DNA of 64,000 bases from UBA4656 sp002405525 (GTDB lineage: Bacteria; Pseudomonadota; Gammaproteobacteria; Xanthomonadales; Ahniellaceae): contig DAIMGT010000008.1 of the NCBI GenBank assembly GCA_036723735.1, forward strand, positions 1-64,000, read 5' to 3'. The notes below the pieces were generated by a model. It searched no databases. It had not been told where the DNA came from and saw nothing but the letters and a program-made list of their open reading frames with translations. Position 1 is the stretch's first letter. The number at the start of each line of letters is the position of its first letter. The position numbers were made by a program, and so were the translations under genes. This document shows positions 44,885-53,533 of the stretch, one piece after another.

Positions 44885-46627
44885 ATGGCGGCTCCTCTCC
44901 CAGACCTTGCCGACGACGCGCTGGCGCGCTCCTGCGCGGTCGACCTGCGCGACCGCTTTACCGACTACAACGCCCGCTTCCGCGCCGTCACCCAGCGCGC
45001 GAAAGTGCGCTTCGAGACGCGCGACTGGGCCGCCGCGCGCGCCGATGCCGTCGACCGCATCCGGCTCTACGACCAGTGCGTGGCCGAGACCACCGGGCAC
45101 CTGGAGCACAAGCTCGGTCCGCGCGCGGCCGATCGCGCGCTGTGGGCGCAGATCAGGACCCACTATGCGGAAGCGATCGCCGAACTGATCGACCAGGAAC
45201 TGAACAAGACTTTCTTCAATACCCTGGGTCGACGCTTCTTCAGGATCCGCGGCGTCGACCCGACGATGGAGTTCGTGGCGCTCGACATCGAGCCCACCGA
45301 CCGCATCACCCACCCGGTGGCGCGGCAGATCTACCTCGTCTCCGGCGGGCTCGCTCGCACCTTCCGCCGGGTGCTGGCAGATTATCCCTTCGACGCGCCG
45401 TGGGCACACCGCGAGGTCTGCGCGCAGCGCATCGCCGACGACTTGCTGCGCCGTTTCCGCACCTGGGGCCCGGAGCCGCTGCGCGCGGTCGAGCTGCTGG
45501 AGACCGTGTTCTACCGCGAGCAGCGCGCCTACCTCGTCGGGCGCGTGTTCGGCGACGAGCGCTTCAAACCTCTGGTCATCGCGCTGTGCAACGACGCCGA
45601 CGGCATCCGCGCCGACGCGGTGATCGCCGAAACCGACGTGCTGGCGCAGGTGTTCGGCTTCACCCGCTCCTACTTCCACGCTGACCTGCCGACCGTGGGC
45701 GACGCGGTGGTGTTCCTGCGCACCCTGCTGCCGCGCAAGCCCATCGACGAGCTTTACACCGTGCTCGGGCGCGCAAAGCAGGGCAAGACCGAGCGCTTCC
45801 GGCACTTCTTCCGCCACTTGGCGGCGAACCCGCACGAAAAACTGGTTCACGCCGACGGCGAGCGCGGCATGGTGATGGCGGTGTTCACCCTGCCGAGCTA
45901 TCCGGTGGTGTTCAAGGTCATCCGCGACCGCTTCGCGTTCCCGAAGACGGTGGCGCGCGACGACGTGCTGGCGAAGTACGACCTCGTGTTCCGCCACGAC
46001 CGCGTCGGGCGCCTGGTCGACGCCCAGGAGTTCCGCTTCCTGCGCTTCCCGCGCGCGCAGTTCGCGGGTCCGGTGCTGGACGAACTGCTCGAATCGTGCC
46101 GGTCCAGCACCATCGAGGACGGCCGCGACGTGGTGGTGACCCACTGCTACATCGAACGGCGCCTGCGGCCGCTGAATCTCTACGTGCAGGAGGCGCCGCC
46201 GGCGGAGTCGAGGCGCGCGATCCTCGACTACGGGCAGGCGATCAAGGACCTCGCGCGCAGCAACATCTTCCCCGGCGACTTGCTGCTGAAGAATTTCGGC
46301 GTGACGCGCCACGGGCGCGCGATCTTCTACGACTACGACGAGCTGTGCCTGGTCACCGAGTGCCGTTTCCGCGCGCTGCCCGAGGCCTCCAGCGACGACG
46401 AGGAGATGCACGCCGGGGCGTGGTACCACGTCGACGAAAGCGACGTCTTCCCGGAGCAGTTTCCACGTTTCCTCGGGATGCGGGCCGAGCTGCGCGATGC
46501 GCTGGTGTCCGAACATGGCGAAATCTTCGACCCGCGGTGGTGGATCGGCGTGCAGGAAAAGGTGCGCGCCGGCGGCTACGCCGACCTGCCACCGTACCCG
46601 CAGCGGCTGCGGCTGGCACGCGCCTGA
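44885..46627 (+). CDS. aceK: Isocitrate dehydrogenase kinase/phosphatase
   Basis: 580 residues, as in E. coli (578). Switches Icd off by phosphorylating its active-site Ser when the glyoxylate shunt is needed. N-terminal regulatory half (RTHYAEAIAELIDQELNKTF, FFRIRGVDP), kinase-like half with ATP loop DGERGMVMAVFTLPSYP (about 323-340), FKVIRDRFAFPK, and active-site region RSNIFPGDLLLKNFGVTRHG then FYDYDELC. No aceB or aceA is adjacent, so it is uncoupled from the usual operon; its target icd lies 19 kb upstream. Short leaderless-type promoter. Confidence 0.96.
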   Translation: MAAPLPDLADDALARSCAVDLRDRFTDYNARFRAVTQRAKVRFETRDWAAARADAVDRIRLYDQCVAETTGHLEHKLGPRAADRALWAQIRTHYAEAIAELIDQELNKTFFNTLGRRFFRIRGVDPTMEFVALDIEPTDRITHPVARQIYLVSGGLARTFRRVLADYPFDAPWAHREVCAQRIADDLLRRFRTWGPEPLRAVELLETVFYREQRAYLVGRVFGDERFKPLVIALCNDADGIRADAVIAETDVLAQVFGFTRSYFHADLPTVGDAVVFLRTLLPRKPIDELYTVLGRAKQGKTERFRHFFRHLAANPHEKLVHADGERGMVMAVFTLPSYPVVFKVIRDRFAFPKTVARDDVLAKYDLVFRHDRVGRLVDAQEFRFLRFPRAQFAGPVLDELLESCRSSTIEDGRDVVVTHCYIERRLRPLNLYVQEAPPAESRRAILDYGQAIKDLARSNIFPGDLLLKNFGVTRHGRAIFYDYDELCLVTECRFRALPEASSDDEEMHAGAWYHVDESDVFPEQFPRFLGMRAELRDALVSEHGEIFDPRWWIGVQEKVRAGGYADLPPYPQRLRLARA

Positions 46628-46932
46628 GAGGCTTTGGAAGGACGGTCTTCCGCGCGCCGCGTGGACGGCCCGGGCGGAAACCCAAGGATGCGCATGCATG
46701 CCGCGCGGGGGCGGGCCCGGCGCCCACCGTGTTGCGGCGGCGCACGAAAACATCGTGCGCGCGGGGACCTGTGCAGGCGCGCCCTGGCGGACACGAGCGC
46801 CTTCACCCGCCGCCGATGCCCTTCGGGCGGCGGATGATCCGCGCTCGGCCGATGCGCTGGTGCGCCGGAACGACAGGTCGGCGTGGTGCCCTGTGATAGA
46901 TTTCCGGCCCCGTCCAGGCTCGGAGAATCGCC
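46628..46932 (+). other. Intergenic region after aceK with diverged post-stop repeat
   Basis: 305 bases. Begins GAGGCTTTGG directly after the stop, then GGACGGCCCGGGCGGAAACCC and GGATGCGCATGCATGCC, a loose match to the post-stop repeat family. A clean hairpin CGCACGA-AAACA-TCGTGCG lies at 46741-46759. TGATAGAT near 46892 may be the -10 of the next gene. No coding sequence. Confidence 0.4.
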
Positions 46933-47874
46933 ATGAAGCACCTCGCCCTCGTCGCCGCGGTCGCGCTTGCGCTCACCGCCTGCGGCCGGTCCGCCGAGCA
47001 GCAGGCCGCCCCGGCGCCCGGCCCGGCGCCCGCCGCCCCGGAAGCGCCAGCCGATCCGCTGGCGGCCTTCGCGGCCGAGATCGATGCCGTGCTCGCCGGC
47101 GCACACCGCAGCGACGCCAACAAGGCGCGCGACGGCCACCGCCATCCGAAGGAGACCCTGCAGTTCTTCGAGCTGCGGCCCGGCATGACGGTGGTCGAGA
47201 TCACCCCCGGCGGCGGTTGGTACACCGAGGTGCTCGGTCCGCTGATGAAGGGCGACGGCAGGCTCGTCACTGCGATCATCGACCCGGCGTCCGCGGCCAG
47301 CGATCGTGCCCGCGAGTACTACACCGAGGCCAACGCGGGATTCCGCGCCAAGCTAGCCGCCGACGCGGCGAACTTCGGCGAGGTCGAAGTGCGCGAGTTC
47401 GCGCTCTCCGCGCCGGTGCTGGGTGATCCCGGCAGCGCAGACATGGTGGTCACCTTCCGCAACGTGCACAACTGGACCGGCTCGGGCGCCGCGCCCGGCA
47501 TGTTCAAGGGGTTTTTCGACGTGCTCAAGCCGGGCGGCGTGCTCGGCATCGAGGAGCACCGCGCCACGCCCGGCACGCCGAGCGTCGAGGATCCGCGCAG
47601 CGGCTACATGCTGGAGGACGACGTGATCCGGCTCGCCACCGACGCCGGGTTCGTGCTGGCGGCAAAAAGCGAGATCAACGCCAACCCGAAGGACACCAAG
47701 GACCATCCGAACGGCGTGTGGAACCTGCCGCCGAGCCTCAACGTCAAGGAAGGCGAAGACAAGGCCAAGTACGAGGCGATCGGGGAGAGCGACCGCATGA
47801 CCCTGCGTTTCATCAAGCCCGCGACCGCCGTCGCGCCCGCGGCCCCGGCCGCCGAGCCCGCGAAGCAGGGCTGA
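46933..47874 (+). CDS. Methyltransferase-fold lipoprotein (COG4798-like)
   Basis: 313 residues. Lipobox LTAC (Cys17) after a short signal. Ala/Pro-rich linker, then a class I SAM-methyltransferase fold: FFELRPGMTVVEITPGGGWY with motif I, VVTFRNVHNWTG, and GFFDVLKPGGVLGIEEH. Residues VWNLPPSL and SDRMTLRFIKP end the domain, followed by an Ala/Pro tail. Exported predicted methyltransferases of this type are widespread but their substrate is unknown, and SAM is not expected in the periplasm, so the activity is uncertain. GGAGAA ribosome site. Confidence 0.88.
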   Translation: MKHLALVAAVALALTACGRSAEQQAAPAPGPAPAAPEAPADPLAAFAAEIDAVLAGAHRSDANKARDGHRHPKETLQFFELRPGMTVVEITPGGGWYTEVLGPLMKGDGRLVTAIIDPASAASDRAREYYTEANAGFRAKLAADAANFGEVEVREFALSAPVLGDPGSADMVVTFRNVHNWTGSGAAPGMFKGFFDVLKPGGVLGIEEHRATPGTPSVEDPRSGYMLEDDVIRLATDAGFVLAAKSEINANPKDTKDHPNGVWNLPPSLNVKEGEDKAKYEAIGESDRMTLRFIKPATAVAPAAPAAEPAKQG

Positions 47875-47990
47875 GAGGCTGTGAGGAACGGCCCCCCGCG
47901 CGGGCCATGGATGGCCCGCGCGCGGGTCACGCACGCCCGTGCATGATTCGCCGGAGCGAGTCCGGACCTGTGCCGGGCTCGCGACTGGCA

Positions 47991-48015
47991 AAACCCACGG
48001 GATGTGGGTTTTTTT
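47991..48015 (+). terminator. Terminator within repeat copy A
   Basis: Stem AACCCAC (47992-47998) / GTGGGTT (48004-48010), 5-base loop, followed by a run of T (48009-48015). Classic intrinsic terminator. Confidence 0.85.
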
Positions 48016-48142
48016 ACAGGTACGCAGAGGCTGTGAAAAACAGCCTCTCAGGCAGGCTCCGAGTGGCCCGCGCGAGAGTCATGCACGCCCGTGCATGATT
48101 CGCGGGGGCGAGTCCGGATCTGCGCCGGGCTCGCGACTGGAG

Positions 48143-48166
48143 AAATCCACGCGATGTGGGTTTTTT
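48143..48166 (+). terminator. Terminator within repeat copy B
   Basis: Stem AAATCCAC / GTGGGTTT with one G-T pair and six T (48161-48166). Second terminator of the tandem pair. Confidence 0.8.
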
Positions 48167-48381
48167 CACAGGCAAAGGGCGGCCTCGGGCAAACCGCCGG
48201 GGCGGGCCACGGCGGGTCTGCGCGCGCCTCGCGCACGCACCGGCGCGATCCGCGCGCGCGGGATGCGGAACGGGTCGCGAGCCCTGAACCCCGCCGCCAC
48301 GGCGGTCCAGTCGGCTGCCGGCATGGCGCCCGTCCGCCGCCGTGGGCGCCGCGCCCGCGACGGGGCCGTGGTTGCGGCCGG

Positions 48382-48960
48382 ATGCGCATGATCGTGCTCC
48401 TCAACAAGCCGTATGGCGTGCTGTGCCAATTCACCGACCGCCTTGGGCGGCCGCCGCTGGCGGCGCACGTGCGCGAGCCCGGGGTCTACGCCGCGGGCCG
48501 CCTGGATGCCGACTCCGAGGGCTTGCTGCTGCTCACCGACGACGGCGCGCTCGCGCACCGGCTGACCGACCCGCGCCACAAGCAGGCGCGGACCTACGTG
48601 GTGCAGGTCGAGGGCGAGCCATCGCCATCGCAGATCGACGCGCTGCGTCGCGGTGTCGCGCTCAACGACGGTCCGACGCGGCCGGCTCGTGTGCACCGAA
48701 TCGGGCCGCCGGGCTGGATCTGGCCGCGCACGCCGCCGGTGCGCGCGCGCAAGACGGTGCCGGACGGATGGCTGGAACTGGCGATCACCGAAGGCCGCAA
48801 CCGGCAGGTGCGGCGCATGACCGCCGCCGTCGGGCTGCCGACGCTGCGCCTGGTGCGCACGCGCATCGGACCCTATGCGCTGGACGGTCTCGCGCCCGGA
48901 CAGTCGCGCCGCATCGACGAGCCCGGCATGCCGGTCCGGCGCGGCCATCCCGCATCCTGA
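48382..48960 (+). CDS. rluE: 23S rRNA pseudouridine synthase RluE-type
   Basis: 192 residues, short RsuA/RluB/E/F class without an S4 domain. Catalytic Asp42 in AAGRLDADSEGLLLLT, then KQARTYVVQVEG and the C-terminal TEGRNRQVRRMTAAVGLPTL. Lack of the S4 domain and small size favour RluE (23S U2457). Two in-frame starts (48382, 48388) cannot be separated; I take the first. Confidence 0.9.
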   Translation: MRMIVLLNKPYGVLCQFTDRLGRPPLAAHVREPGVYAAGRLDADSEGLLLLTDDGALAHRLTDPRHKQARTYVVQVEGEPSPSQIDALRRGVALNDGPTRPARVHRIGPPGWIWPRTPPVRARKTVPDGWLELAITEGRNRQVRRMTAAVGLPTLRLVRTRIGPYALDGLAPGQSRRIDEPGMPVRRGHPAS

Positions 48961-49083
48961 GCCGGCTGCACGACGGCAGCGCGCCGGACTCCGAGTCGTC
49001 GCAGGTCCGCGGCGACCTTCCCGCGACGGGCGTCCTCGCCCGGGGTCCGCATCGGGACCCGGCGCCGGGCGGCGCTCGTGTGC

Positions 49084-51096
49084 TCAGGGTCCCGCTACCG
49101 TCGGCACGTCGGCAAAGGGGCGAATGCCGAAGTGCGGATAGACCTCGGCGGGGAAATACACGACGCCGTCCCGGACCACCATCCGGATGCGACGCAGCTG
49201 GCCGAGATCCGCGGTCGGGTCGCCCGGCACCAGGAAGAAATCGGCCAGCTTGCCGCGCGCGATCGAGCCCAGGTCCTGGTCCTGGCCGAGGTAGGCGGCC
49301 ATGTCGAGCGTGGCGCGACGAAGCACCTGCGCCGGCGTGAAGCCGACTTCGCCGAACAGCATCAGCTCGCGATGGTAGGCGAGACCGCCCCCGAGGTCGG
49401 TCCCCGGGATCAGGAACACGCCGCGCTCGCGCATCTCGCGCACGGTCGCGAGCAGTTTCTCCCACGCGCCGGCGTAGGCCTCGCGGTCGCCGGGCGCGCT
49501 CATGTCGGTCCAGGCCTGGCGCACGCCGCGCTGCCACTCGGGCGGCATGTTGGGGAAGATGTCCGTCACGCCGCGCGGGATTTCGCCCGGCTGGTTGAGC
49601 AGCAGGTTCTCGTGGATGGCGATGGTGGGCTCGACCGCCACCTTGCGTTCGACGATGCGGTCCATCGTGCGCCGCACCCGCGGCGACTGCAGGTCCAGCG
49701 TGGCGAGCCGGCGCAGCGCGGTGAGCCGCAGCAGGGTGCGCGTGTCCTCCTCCGGGCCCAGCACCCAGCCGAGCATGATCTGGTTGATGTGGGTGAGCTC
49801 GTCGTAACCCGCGTCGATCATCGCATCCGCGCTGCTGAACGCCGGCACGTGGCCGGTGGCGCGCAGGCCGAGCCGATGCGCTTCGGCCACCGCCGCCGCC
49901 GACCACCGAGGGTTCATGCTGTTGTAGAGCTTCACCTGGTGGAAGCCGCGCGCGGCGTACCAGCGCACCGCGTCCAGCGCCTCGGCCTCGCTGCCGACCA
50001 GGATGCCGTTGTTGGAGTTGAACGGGCTGCGGCCCTCGATGAAGCCCGAGCGCGCGATGCGCGGGCCGGCAACCCTGCCGGCCTCGATCGACTGGACCAG
50101 TGCATCCAGCACCGTGTTGTCGTTGCCCATGTCGCGGCTCGACGTCACGCCGGCGACCACGTTGAGCAAGGTTCCGGCCTGCCCGGTGTGCGCGTGCATT
50201 TCGTACAGGCCCGGCACGAGGGTGCCGCCTTCGCCGTCGATCGACACCTCGCCGGGCGTCGCCGGCGCGTCCGCCGGCTGCACGCCGGAGATGCGGTTGC
50301 CGCGGAAGACCACGCTGTGCGGGCCGGTCAGCGACATCGATGCGGAGTCGAAGATCCGCACATTGCGCACCCGCACCGGGCCGTCGAAACGCCTGGCGGT
50401 CCGGCGCTGCAGGTCCTCATGCCGCGCGCGCGACAGTCGCGCGGCCAGTTCGCGCAGGCGCTCGTCCTCGGCCTCGTAACCCGCGCGGACCACGGTCGAT
50501 CGGGGCGAGAGCACCGCGAACAGCTCGCCCGATTCGTCGAGCAGCAGGTAGGACGGATCGAGGTTGAGCCCCGAGAGCACGTTCACGCGCACGACGATGC
50601 GCGCATCGTCGGCGCCGACCTCGAGCGATTCGCCCTCGGTGAGCATCAGTTCGCCGCCGGGCAACGCGGGCAGCCGGCGATCGGCGTCGCCCCGCAGCGC
50701 GCGCGCGTAGAGACCCAGCGCCCACGGGCTGGCGCTCTGGCCGACGTAGACGTGCGGGCCCTGCACGCGCGCCTTGCCCTCGCTCGCGCTGTCCTTCCAG
50801 CGGGCATGCCCACCGCGACGCTCGAAGGATTCGTCCACCTTGCTGCCGAAGGTCGTGTTGCCGGTGATGGTCCACGCGACGGGCAGGCCGTCTGCGTCGA
50901 GGCGCAGGGTTTCCGCGATCGTCGGCCCGCGGCCGTTGTTCTTCACGTCGTACTCGATGCGCAGCGCGCCGCCCTCGGCCGCCACCTTGACGTGGCCGAC
51001 GCGGTTGCCGCCGGTGACGACGGTGTAGCTCTGGTCGGCCGCCGGCGCGGGCTGGGCGGACAGCAGCAGGGCGGACAGCAGCAGGTTCGCGCGCAC
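49084..51096 (-). CDS. Secreted amidohydrolase with N-terminal accessory domain
   Basis: 670 residues from GTG 51096, chosen because it gives a signal peptide (LLLSALLLSAQPAPAADQ) and has a purine-rich site upstream. Residues about 25-260 form a beta-rich domain; the metal-dependent TIM-barrel starts with RNVRIFDSASMSL. Metal motifs HAH in LYEMHAHTGQ (about 298), GHVP (about 415) and Asp in IPGTDLGGGLAYHRELML (about 565). Family of imidazolonepropionase-like and prolidase-like amidohydrolases, probably acting on cyclic amides or peptides in the periplasm. The C-terminal GSIARGKLADFFLVPGDP is typical. Substrate unknown. Confidence 0.88.
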   Translation of the reverse strand: MRANLLLSALLLSAQPAPAADQSYTVVTGGNRVGHVKVAAEGGALRIEYDVKNNGRGPTIAETLRLDADGLPVAWTITGNTTFGSKVDESFERRGGHARWKDSASEGKARVQGPHVYVGQSASPWALGLYARALRGDADRRLPALPGGELMLTEGESLEVGADDARIVVRVNVLSGLNLDPSYLLLDESGELFAVLSPRSTVVRAGYEAEDERLRELAARLSRARHEDLQRRTARRFDGPVRVRNVRIFDSASMSLTGPHSVVFRGNRISGVQPADAPATPGEVSIDGEGGTLVPGLYEMHAHTGQAGTLLNVVAGVTSSRDMGNDNTVLDALVQSIEAGRVAGPRIARSGFIEGRSPFNSNNGILVGSEAEALDAVRWYAARGFHQVKLYNSMNPRWSAAAVAEAHRLGLRATGHVPAFSSADAMIDAGYDELTHINQIMLGWVLGPEEDTRTLLRLTALRRLATLDLQSPRVRRTMDRIVERKVAVEPTIAIHENLLLNQPGEIPRGVTDIFPNMPPEWQRGVRQAWTDMSAPGDREAYAGAWEKLLATVREMRERGVFLIPGTDLGGGLAYHRELMLFGEVGFTPAQVLRRATLDMAAYLGQDQDLGSIARGKLADFFLVPGDPTADLGQLRRIRMVVRDGVVYFPAEVYPHFGIRPFADVPTVAGP

Positions 51097-51280
51097 GGGC
51101 TTCCCCTTTCGGTGAACCCGAGCCTGCGCGATGTGGCGCGGCCGCGCAACCGCCGACCGTGTCGCAAGCGCCGCCGCATCGGGCCGGTAGCGCCGGCGGC
51201 GCGCGCCGCGATCTTGTCCGGCCCGCCGCGGTCCGTCCGTGTGGCGTAGGTGTTCCCGCGGCGCCACCCTCTGAGCCAAT

Positions 51281-51420
51281 GAGAAAACCCACATCCTGTG
51301 GGTTCCTTCAGTCGCGATTCCGGCACCGGTCCGGAGTCGCTCCCGCGAATCATGCGCCTGGGTACACGAGCCGCGCGCGGACCATCCATGGCCTGCCTGA
51401 GAGGCTGTTTTCTCACGCCC
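51281..51420 (-). repeat. Post-stop repeat, inverted copy C
   Basis: Read on the minus strand it begins three bases after the stop of the DUF1643 gene: GAGAAAACAGCCTCTCAGGC, GGCCATGGATGG, GCATGATTCGCGGGAGCGAC and an AACCCAC...GTGGGTT terminator ending near 51281. It matches copies A and B at 47875-48178 in content and position after a stop. The remainder of the gap (51097-51280) has no recognisable gene. Confidence 0.8.
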
Positions 51421-51423
51421 CAG

Positions 51424-51957
51424 TCAGGGCAGCAGCTCCAGCCACGGCGTCGGCGCTGCCTGCGCCAGAACGTAGAGCGGATGCCGTGGCGCACCGGTTG
51501 CGGTGAGCCCGAGGTGGTGCAGGCGAACGCCAGCGGCGTGCAGCAGGCCGACCACCTCCGCAGCGCGCACCACGCCGCGTCTGCCGCCGCTCGCGCCCCA
51601 GGCGCAGACCACCATCGATGCGCGTCGTGCGGCCTGGCGCAGCACGGCGTCGTTTCGCAGCCCCACCGGATCGTCGTTGTCGAACAGCTTGCCGGGTTCC
51701 GTGCATACGCGCGCGAACAGGTTGGCGACTTCGAGCCGGGTGAAGCCCCATGCGCGCGCGAAGCCGATGCAGCGGCGGATGGTCGGATCGTCGCGGCGGC
51801 CGTCGGCCGCGCTGGGGTTGAGCATCACGAACAGCAGCGGCCCGTCGCCCGCGGGAGACTTCCAGCCGGCCAGCAGATCCCCTTGCTGCTTGGGCAGTTC
51901 GCGGCCCAGCAGATAGCGGTGGCGGCGGTCGGGGGAGAAGCGGGCGTAGCGGCGCAA
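51424..51957 (-). CDS. DUF1643 family protein
   Basis: About 177 residues. Family hallmarks LLFVMLNPSAADGRRDDPTI, RRCIGFARAWGF, VANLFARVCTEP and DDPVGLRNDAVL are all present. Function of DUF1643 is unproven. There is no ATG near the expected N-terminus; TTG at 51957 (LRRYARFSPDRRHRYLLGRE) is the best candidate, but a further upstream non-ATG start is possible. Confidence 0.8.
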   Translation of the reverse strand: MRRYARFSPDRRHRYLLGRELPKQQGDLLAGWKSPAGDGPLLFVMLNPSAADGRRDDPTIRRCIGFARAWGFTRLEVANLFARVCTEPGKLFDNDDPVGLRNDAVLRQAARRASMVVCAWGASGGRRGVVRAAEVVGLLHAAGVRLHHLGLTATGAPRHPLYVLAQAAPTPWLELLP

Positions 51958-52079
51958 GTGCGCGGGCTCGGTGGCGGGCAGTGCGCAGTATCGCGCAGGC
52001 CGCGACGTCCGCGCACCGGCCTCGGCGTGCGGTCCACGCCGGGCCCGCGGGACGTGCCTGCGCGTGGTCGCGTACCGGC

Positions 52080-53084
52080 TCAACGCGCGGCCGTCGCGTG
52101 CGGCGCCGGCAGGTTGCGCTCGAGGAAGGCCAGCACTTTCGGCCAGCCGTCGTTGATCGCCGCGACCACGCCCTCGCGCGTGCCGCCCATCGGCAGGATG
52201 CGGGCCAGAACCGGATCGTCGGCCTCGACGGCGCGGCCGAGAAACACCACGTGGCCGGCATCGGCGTAGCGCAGGACCTGCACTTCGCGCGCGTGGCCGG
52301 CGGCAGCGAGCGTCGCCGCGATACGGTCGCTGGCCTCGACCGCGCCCCACAGCGCATCCTGGCCACCGGCGATCAGCAACAGCGCGGCGTCCGAGCGTTC
52401 GACCGGGATGCGCGCGGCCGCGCGCAGCGCCGCCGGAGCCTCCGCCACGCTGCGGTCGTACATCGCGCGCAGACCGGCGGCCATGTCGAACGGCGCGTAA
52501 CGCAAGTAGGGCAAGGGCGCGCCGCCTTCGGTCCATGAAGGCGTGTCGGACCAGCCGTTCCAGTCCACGCTCTGCCAGGCATGGTCGGTGGGCGTGGACG
52601 CCACCACCGCGCGGACGCGGCGGTCGCGGCTGGCGAGCAGCAGCGCGGCCTCGGCGCCCTTCGAGCCGCCCACCACGCCGATCCGCGCCGGATCGACCCC
52701 GCGCTGGCGCGCGAGCCAGTCCAGCGCGTGGACGAAGTACTCCAGCGGGATCTCCTGCAGCTGTGCGGGCAGTCCCTGTTCGTCGAAGTACGCCAGGGCC
52801 AGCGTGGCGTAGCCGTGCGCATGAAGGTCCGCCGCCATGCGCGTCGAGGTCTGCTTGCCGCCTTCGCTGCCGCCGAGCACCAGCAGCGCCGGCCCCGGCG
52901 CGGCGCCGTCCGGCGCGAACCAGGAGGCGACGAGGCCCTCATCGCGCACCTCGACGCCGGATGACGTCGTCGTCGCGGCGGCGGGCGCACCTGGCGTGGC
53001 GTCCGCCGGCGCGGCGCGATCGCCACCGCCACAGCCCGCGACGGCGGCCAGTCCGACCAGCAGGGCAAAGAGTCGCGCTCGCAT
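52080..53084 (-). CDS. Acyl-CoA thioesterase/BAAT-C-like alpha/beta hydrolase lipoprotein
   Basis: 334 residues. Lipobox LAAVAGC (Cys18). Alpha/beta hydrolase with nucleophile Ser141 in IGVVGGSKGAEAALLLA, the elbow of the BAAT C-terminal family; oxyanion LLVLGGSEGGKQTS; acid in IAGGQDALW; His in RYADAGHVVFLG. Hydrolyses an ester, thioester or amide at the membrane; substrate unknown. ATG with a weak ribosome site. Confidence 0.87.
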   Translation of the reverse strand: MRARLFALLVGLAAVAGCGGGDRAAPADATPGAPAAATTTSSGVEVRDEGLVASWFAPDGAAPGPALLVLGGSEGGKQTSTRMAADLHAHGYATLALAYFDEQGLPAQLQEIPLEYFVHALDWLARQRGVDPARIGVVGGSKGAEAALLLASRDRRVRAVVASTPTDHAWQSVDWNGWSDTPSWTEGGAPLPYLRYAPFDMAAGLRAMYDRSVAEAPAALRAAARIPVERSDAALLLIAGGQDALWGAVEASDRIAATLAAAGHAREVQVLRYADAGHVVFLGRAVEADDPVLARILPMGGTREGVVAAINDGWPKVLAFLERNLPAPHATAAR

Positions 53085-53533
53085 GGCGTTGCTCCTAGAA
53101 GGGTGGAGACAGCTTGCCGATGCGGCGGGGCGGGCCCCAGTGGCCGCCGTCAGCGGAGCGGCATGACGCTCGTCATGGCGACGCAGGGGTGCATCCCCGG
53201 CGACGGAAGGGTCGACCCCGGGACGCGCCCGGGCGCGGCTGCCTCACGGCGCGCCGGGCCTCGGTGCGATGTGCGAGAACGGCGACCGGACGGCCGGCCG
53301 TCGCGGCGCGATGCGCTCGCGGCGGGCCGCGCCGACGCCTCGTCAGTCGCCGTGCCGTCGTCGGGAGCGTGCCGACCTGGCGCATGCACGCACCGCCAGC
53401 GACGCCGGCCGACGTTTCCACCCCCGCACGCACGGGCGCGACGCGGATGGACGTTCGGACGACGCCTGGCGCATTGGTCCTGCCAGTTGCGGCAGTCGGG
53501 ACGCGCAGGGCCCGGGCTCGCCCCTACCGACGC
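53085..53533. other. Intergenic region, 449 bases
   Basis: Separates two minus-strand genes. Several open frames on both strands show only Arg/Ala/Gly-rich shadow composition. A small hairpin CATGAC-GCTC-GTCATG lies near 53162-53177. No promoter box or repeat family recognised. It may hold the promoter of the hydrolase gene next to it and the 3' end of the M24 gene. Confidence 0.4.

Larger units (their letters stand above)
47875..48178 (+). repeat. Tandem pair of 152-base post-stop repeats
   Basis: Copy A (47875-48026) starts at the base after the methyltransferase stop; copy B (48027-48178) follows directly. Each has GAGGCTGTGA, a GGCCC-rich hairpin (11-base stem at 47897-47922 in A), a palindrome around GTGCATGATTCG (TCATGCACG/CGTGCATGA at 48079-48098 in B), GCGAGTCCGG and GGGCTCGCGACTGG, then an AACCCAC...GTGGGTT terminator. 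B also starts with hairpin GAGGCTGT-GAAAA-ACAGCCTC. A third copy, inverted, lies at 51281-51420. The rest of the gap to 48381 shows no gene. Confidence 0.85.

Noticed and set aside
47875..48178. Tandem 152-base units considered as a CRISPR or attachment site
   Set aside because: Only two units, no spacers, no cas or integrase genes, and each unit ends in an ordinary terminator.
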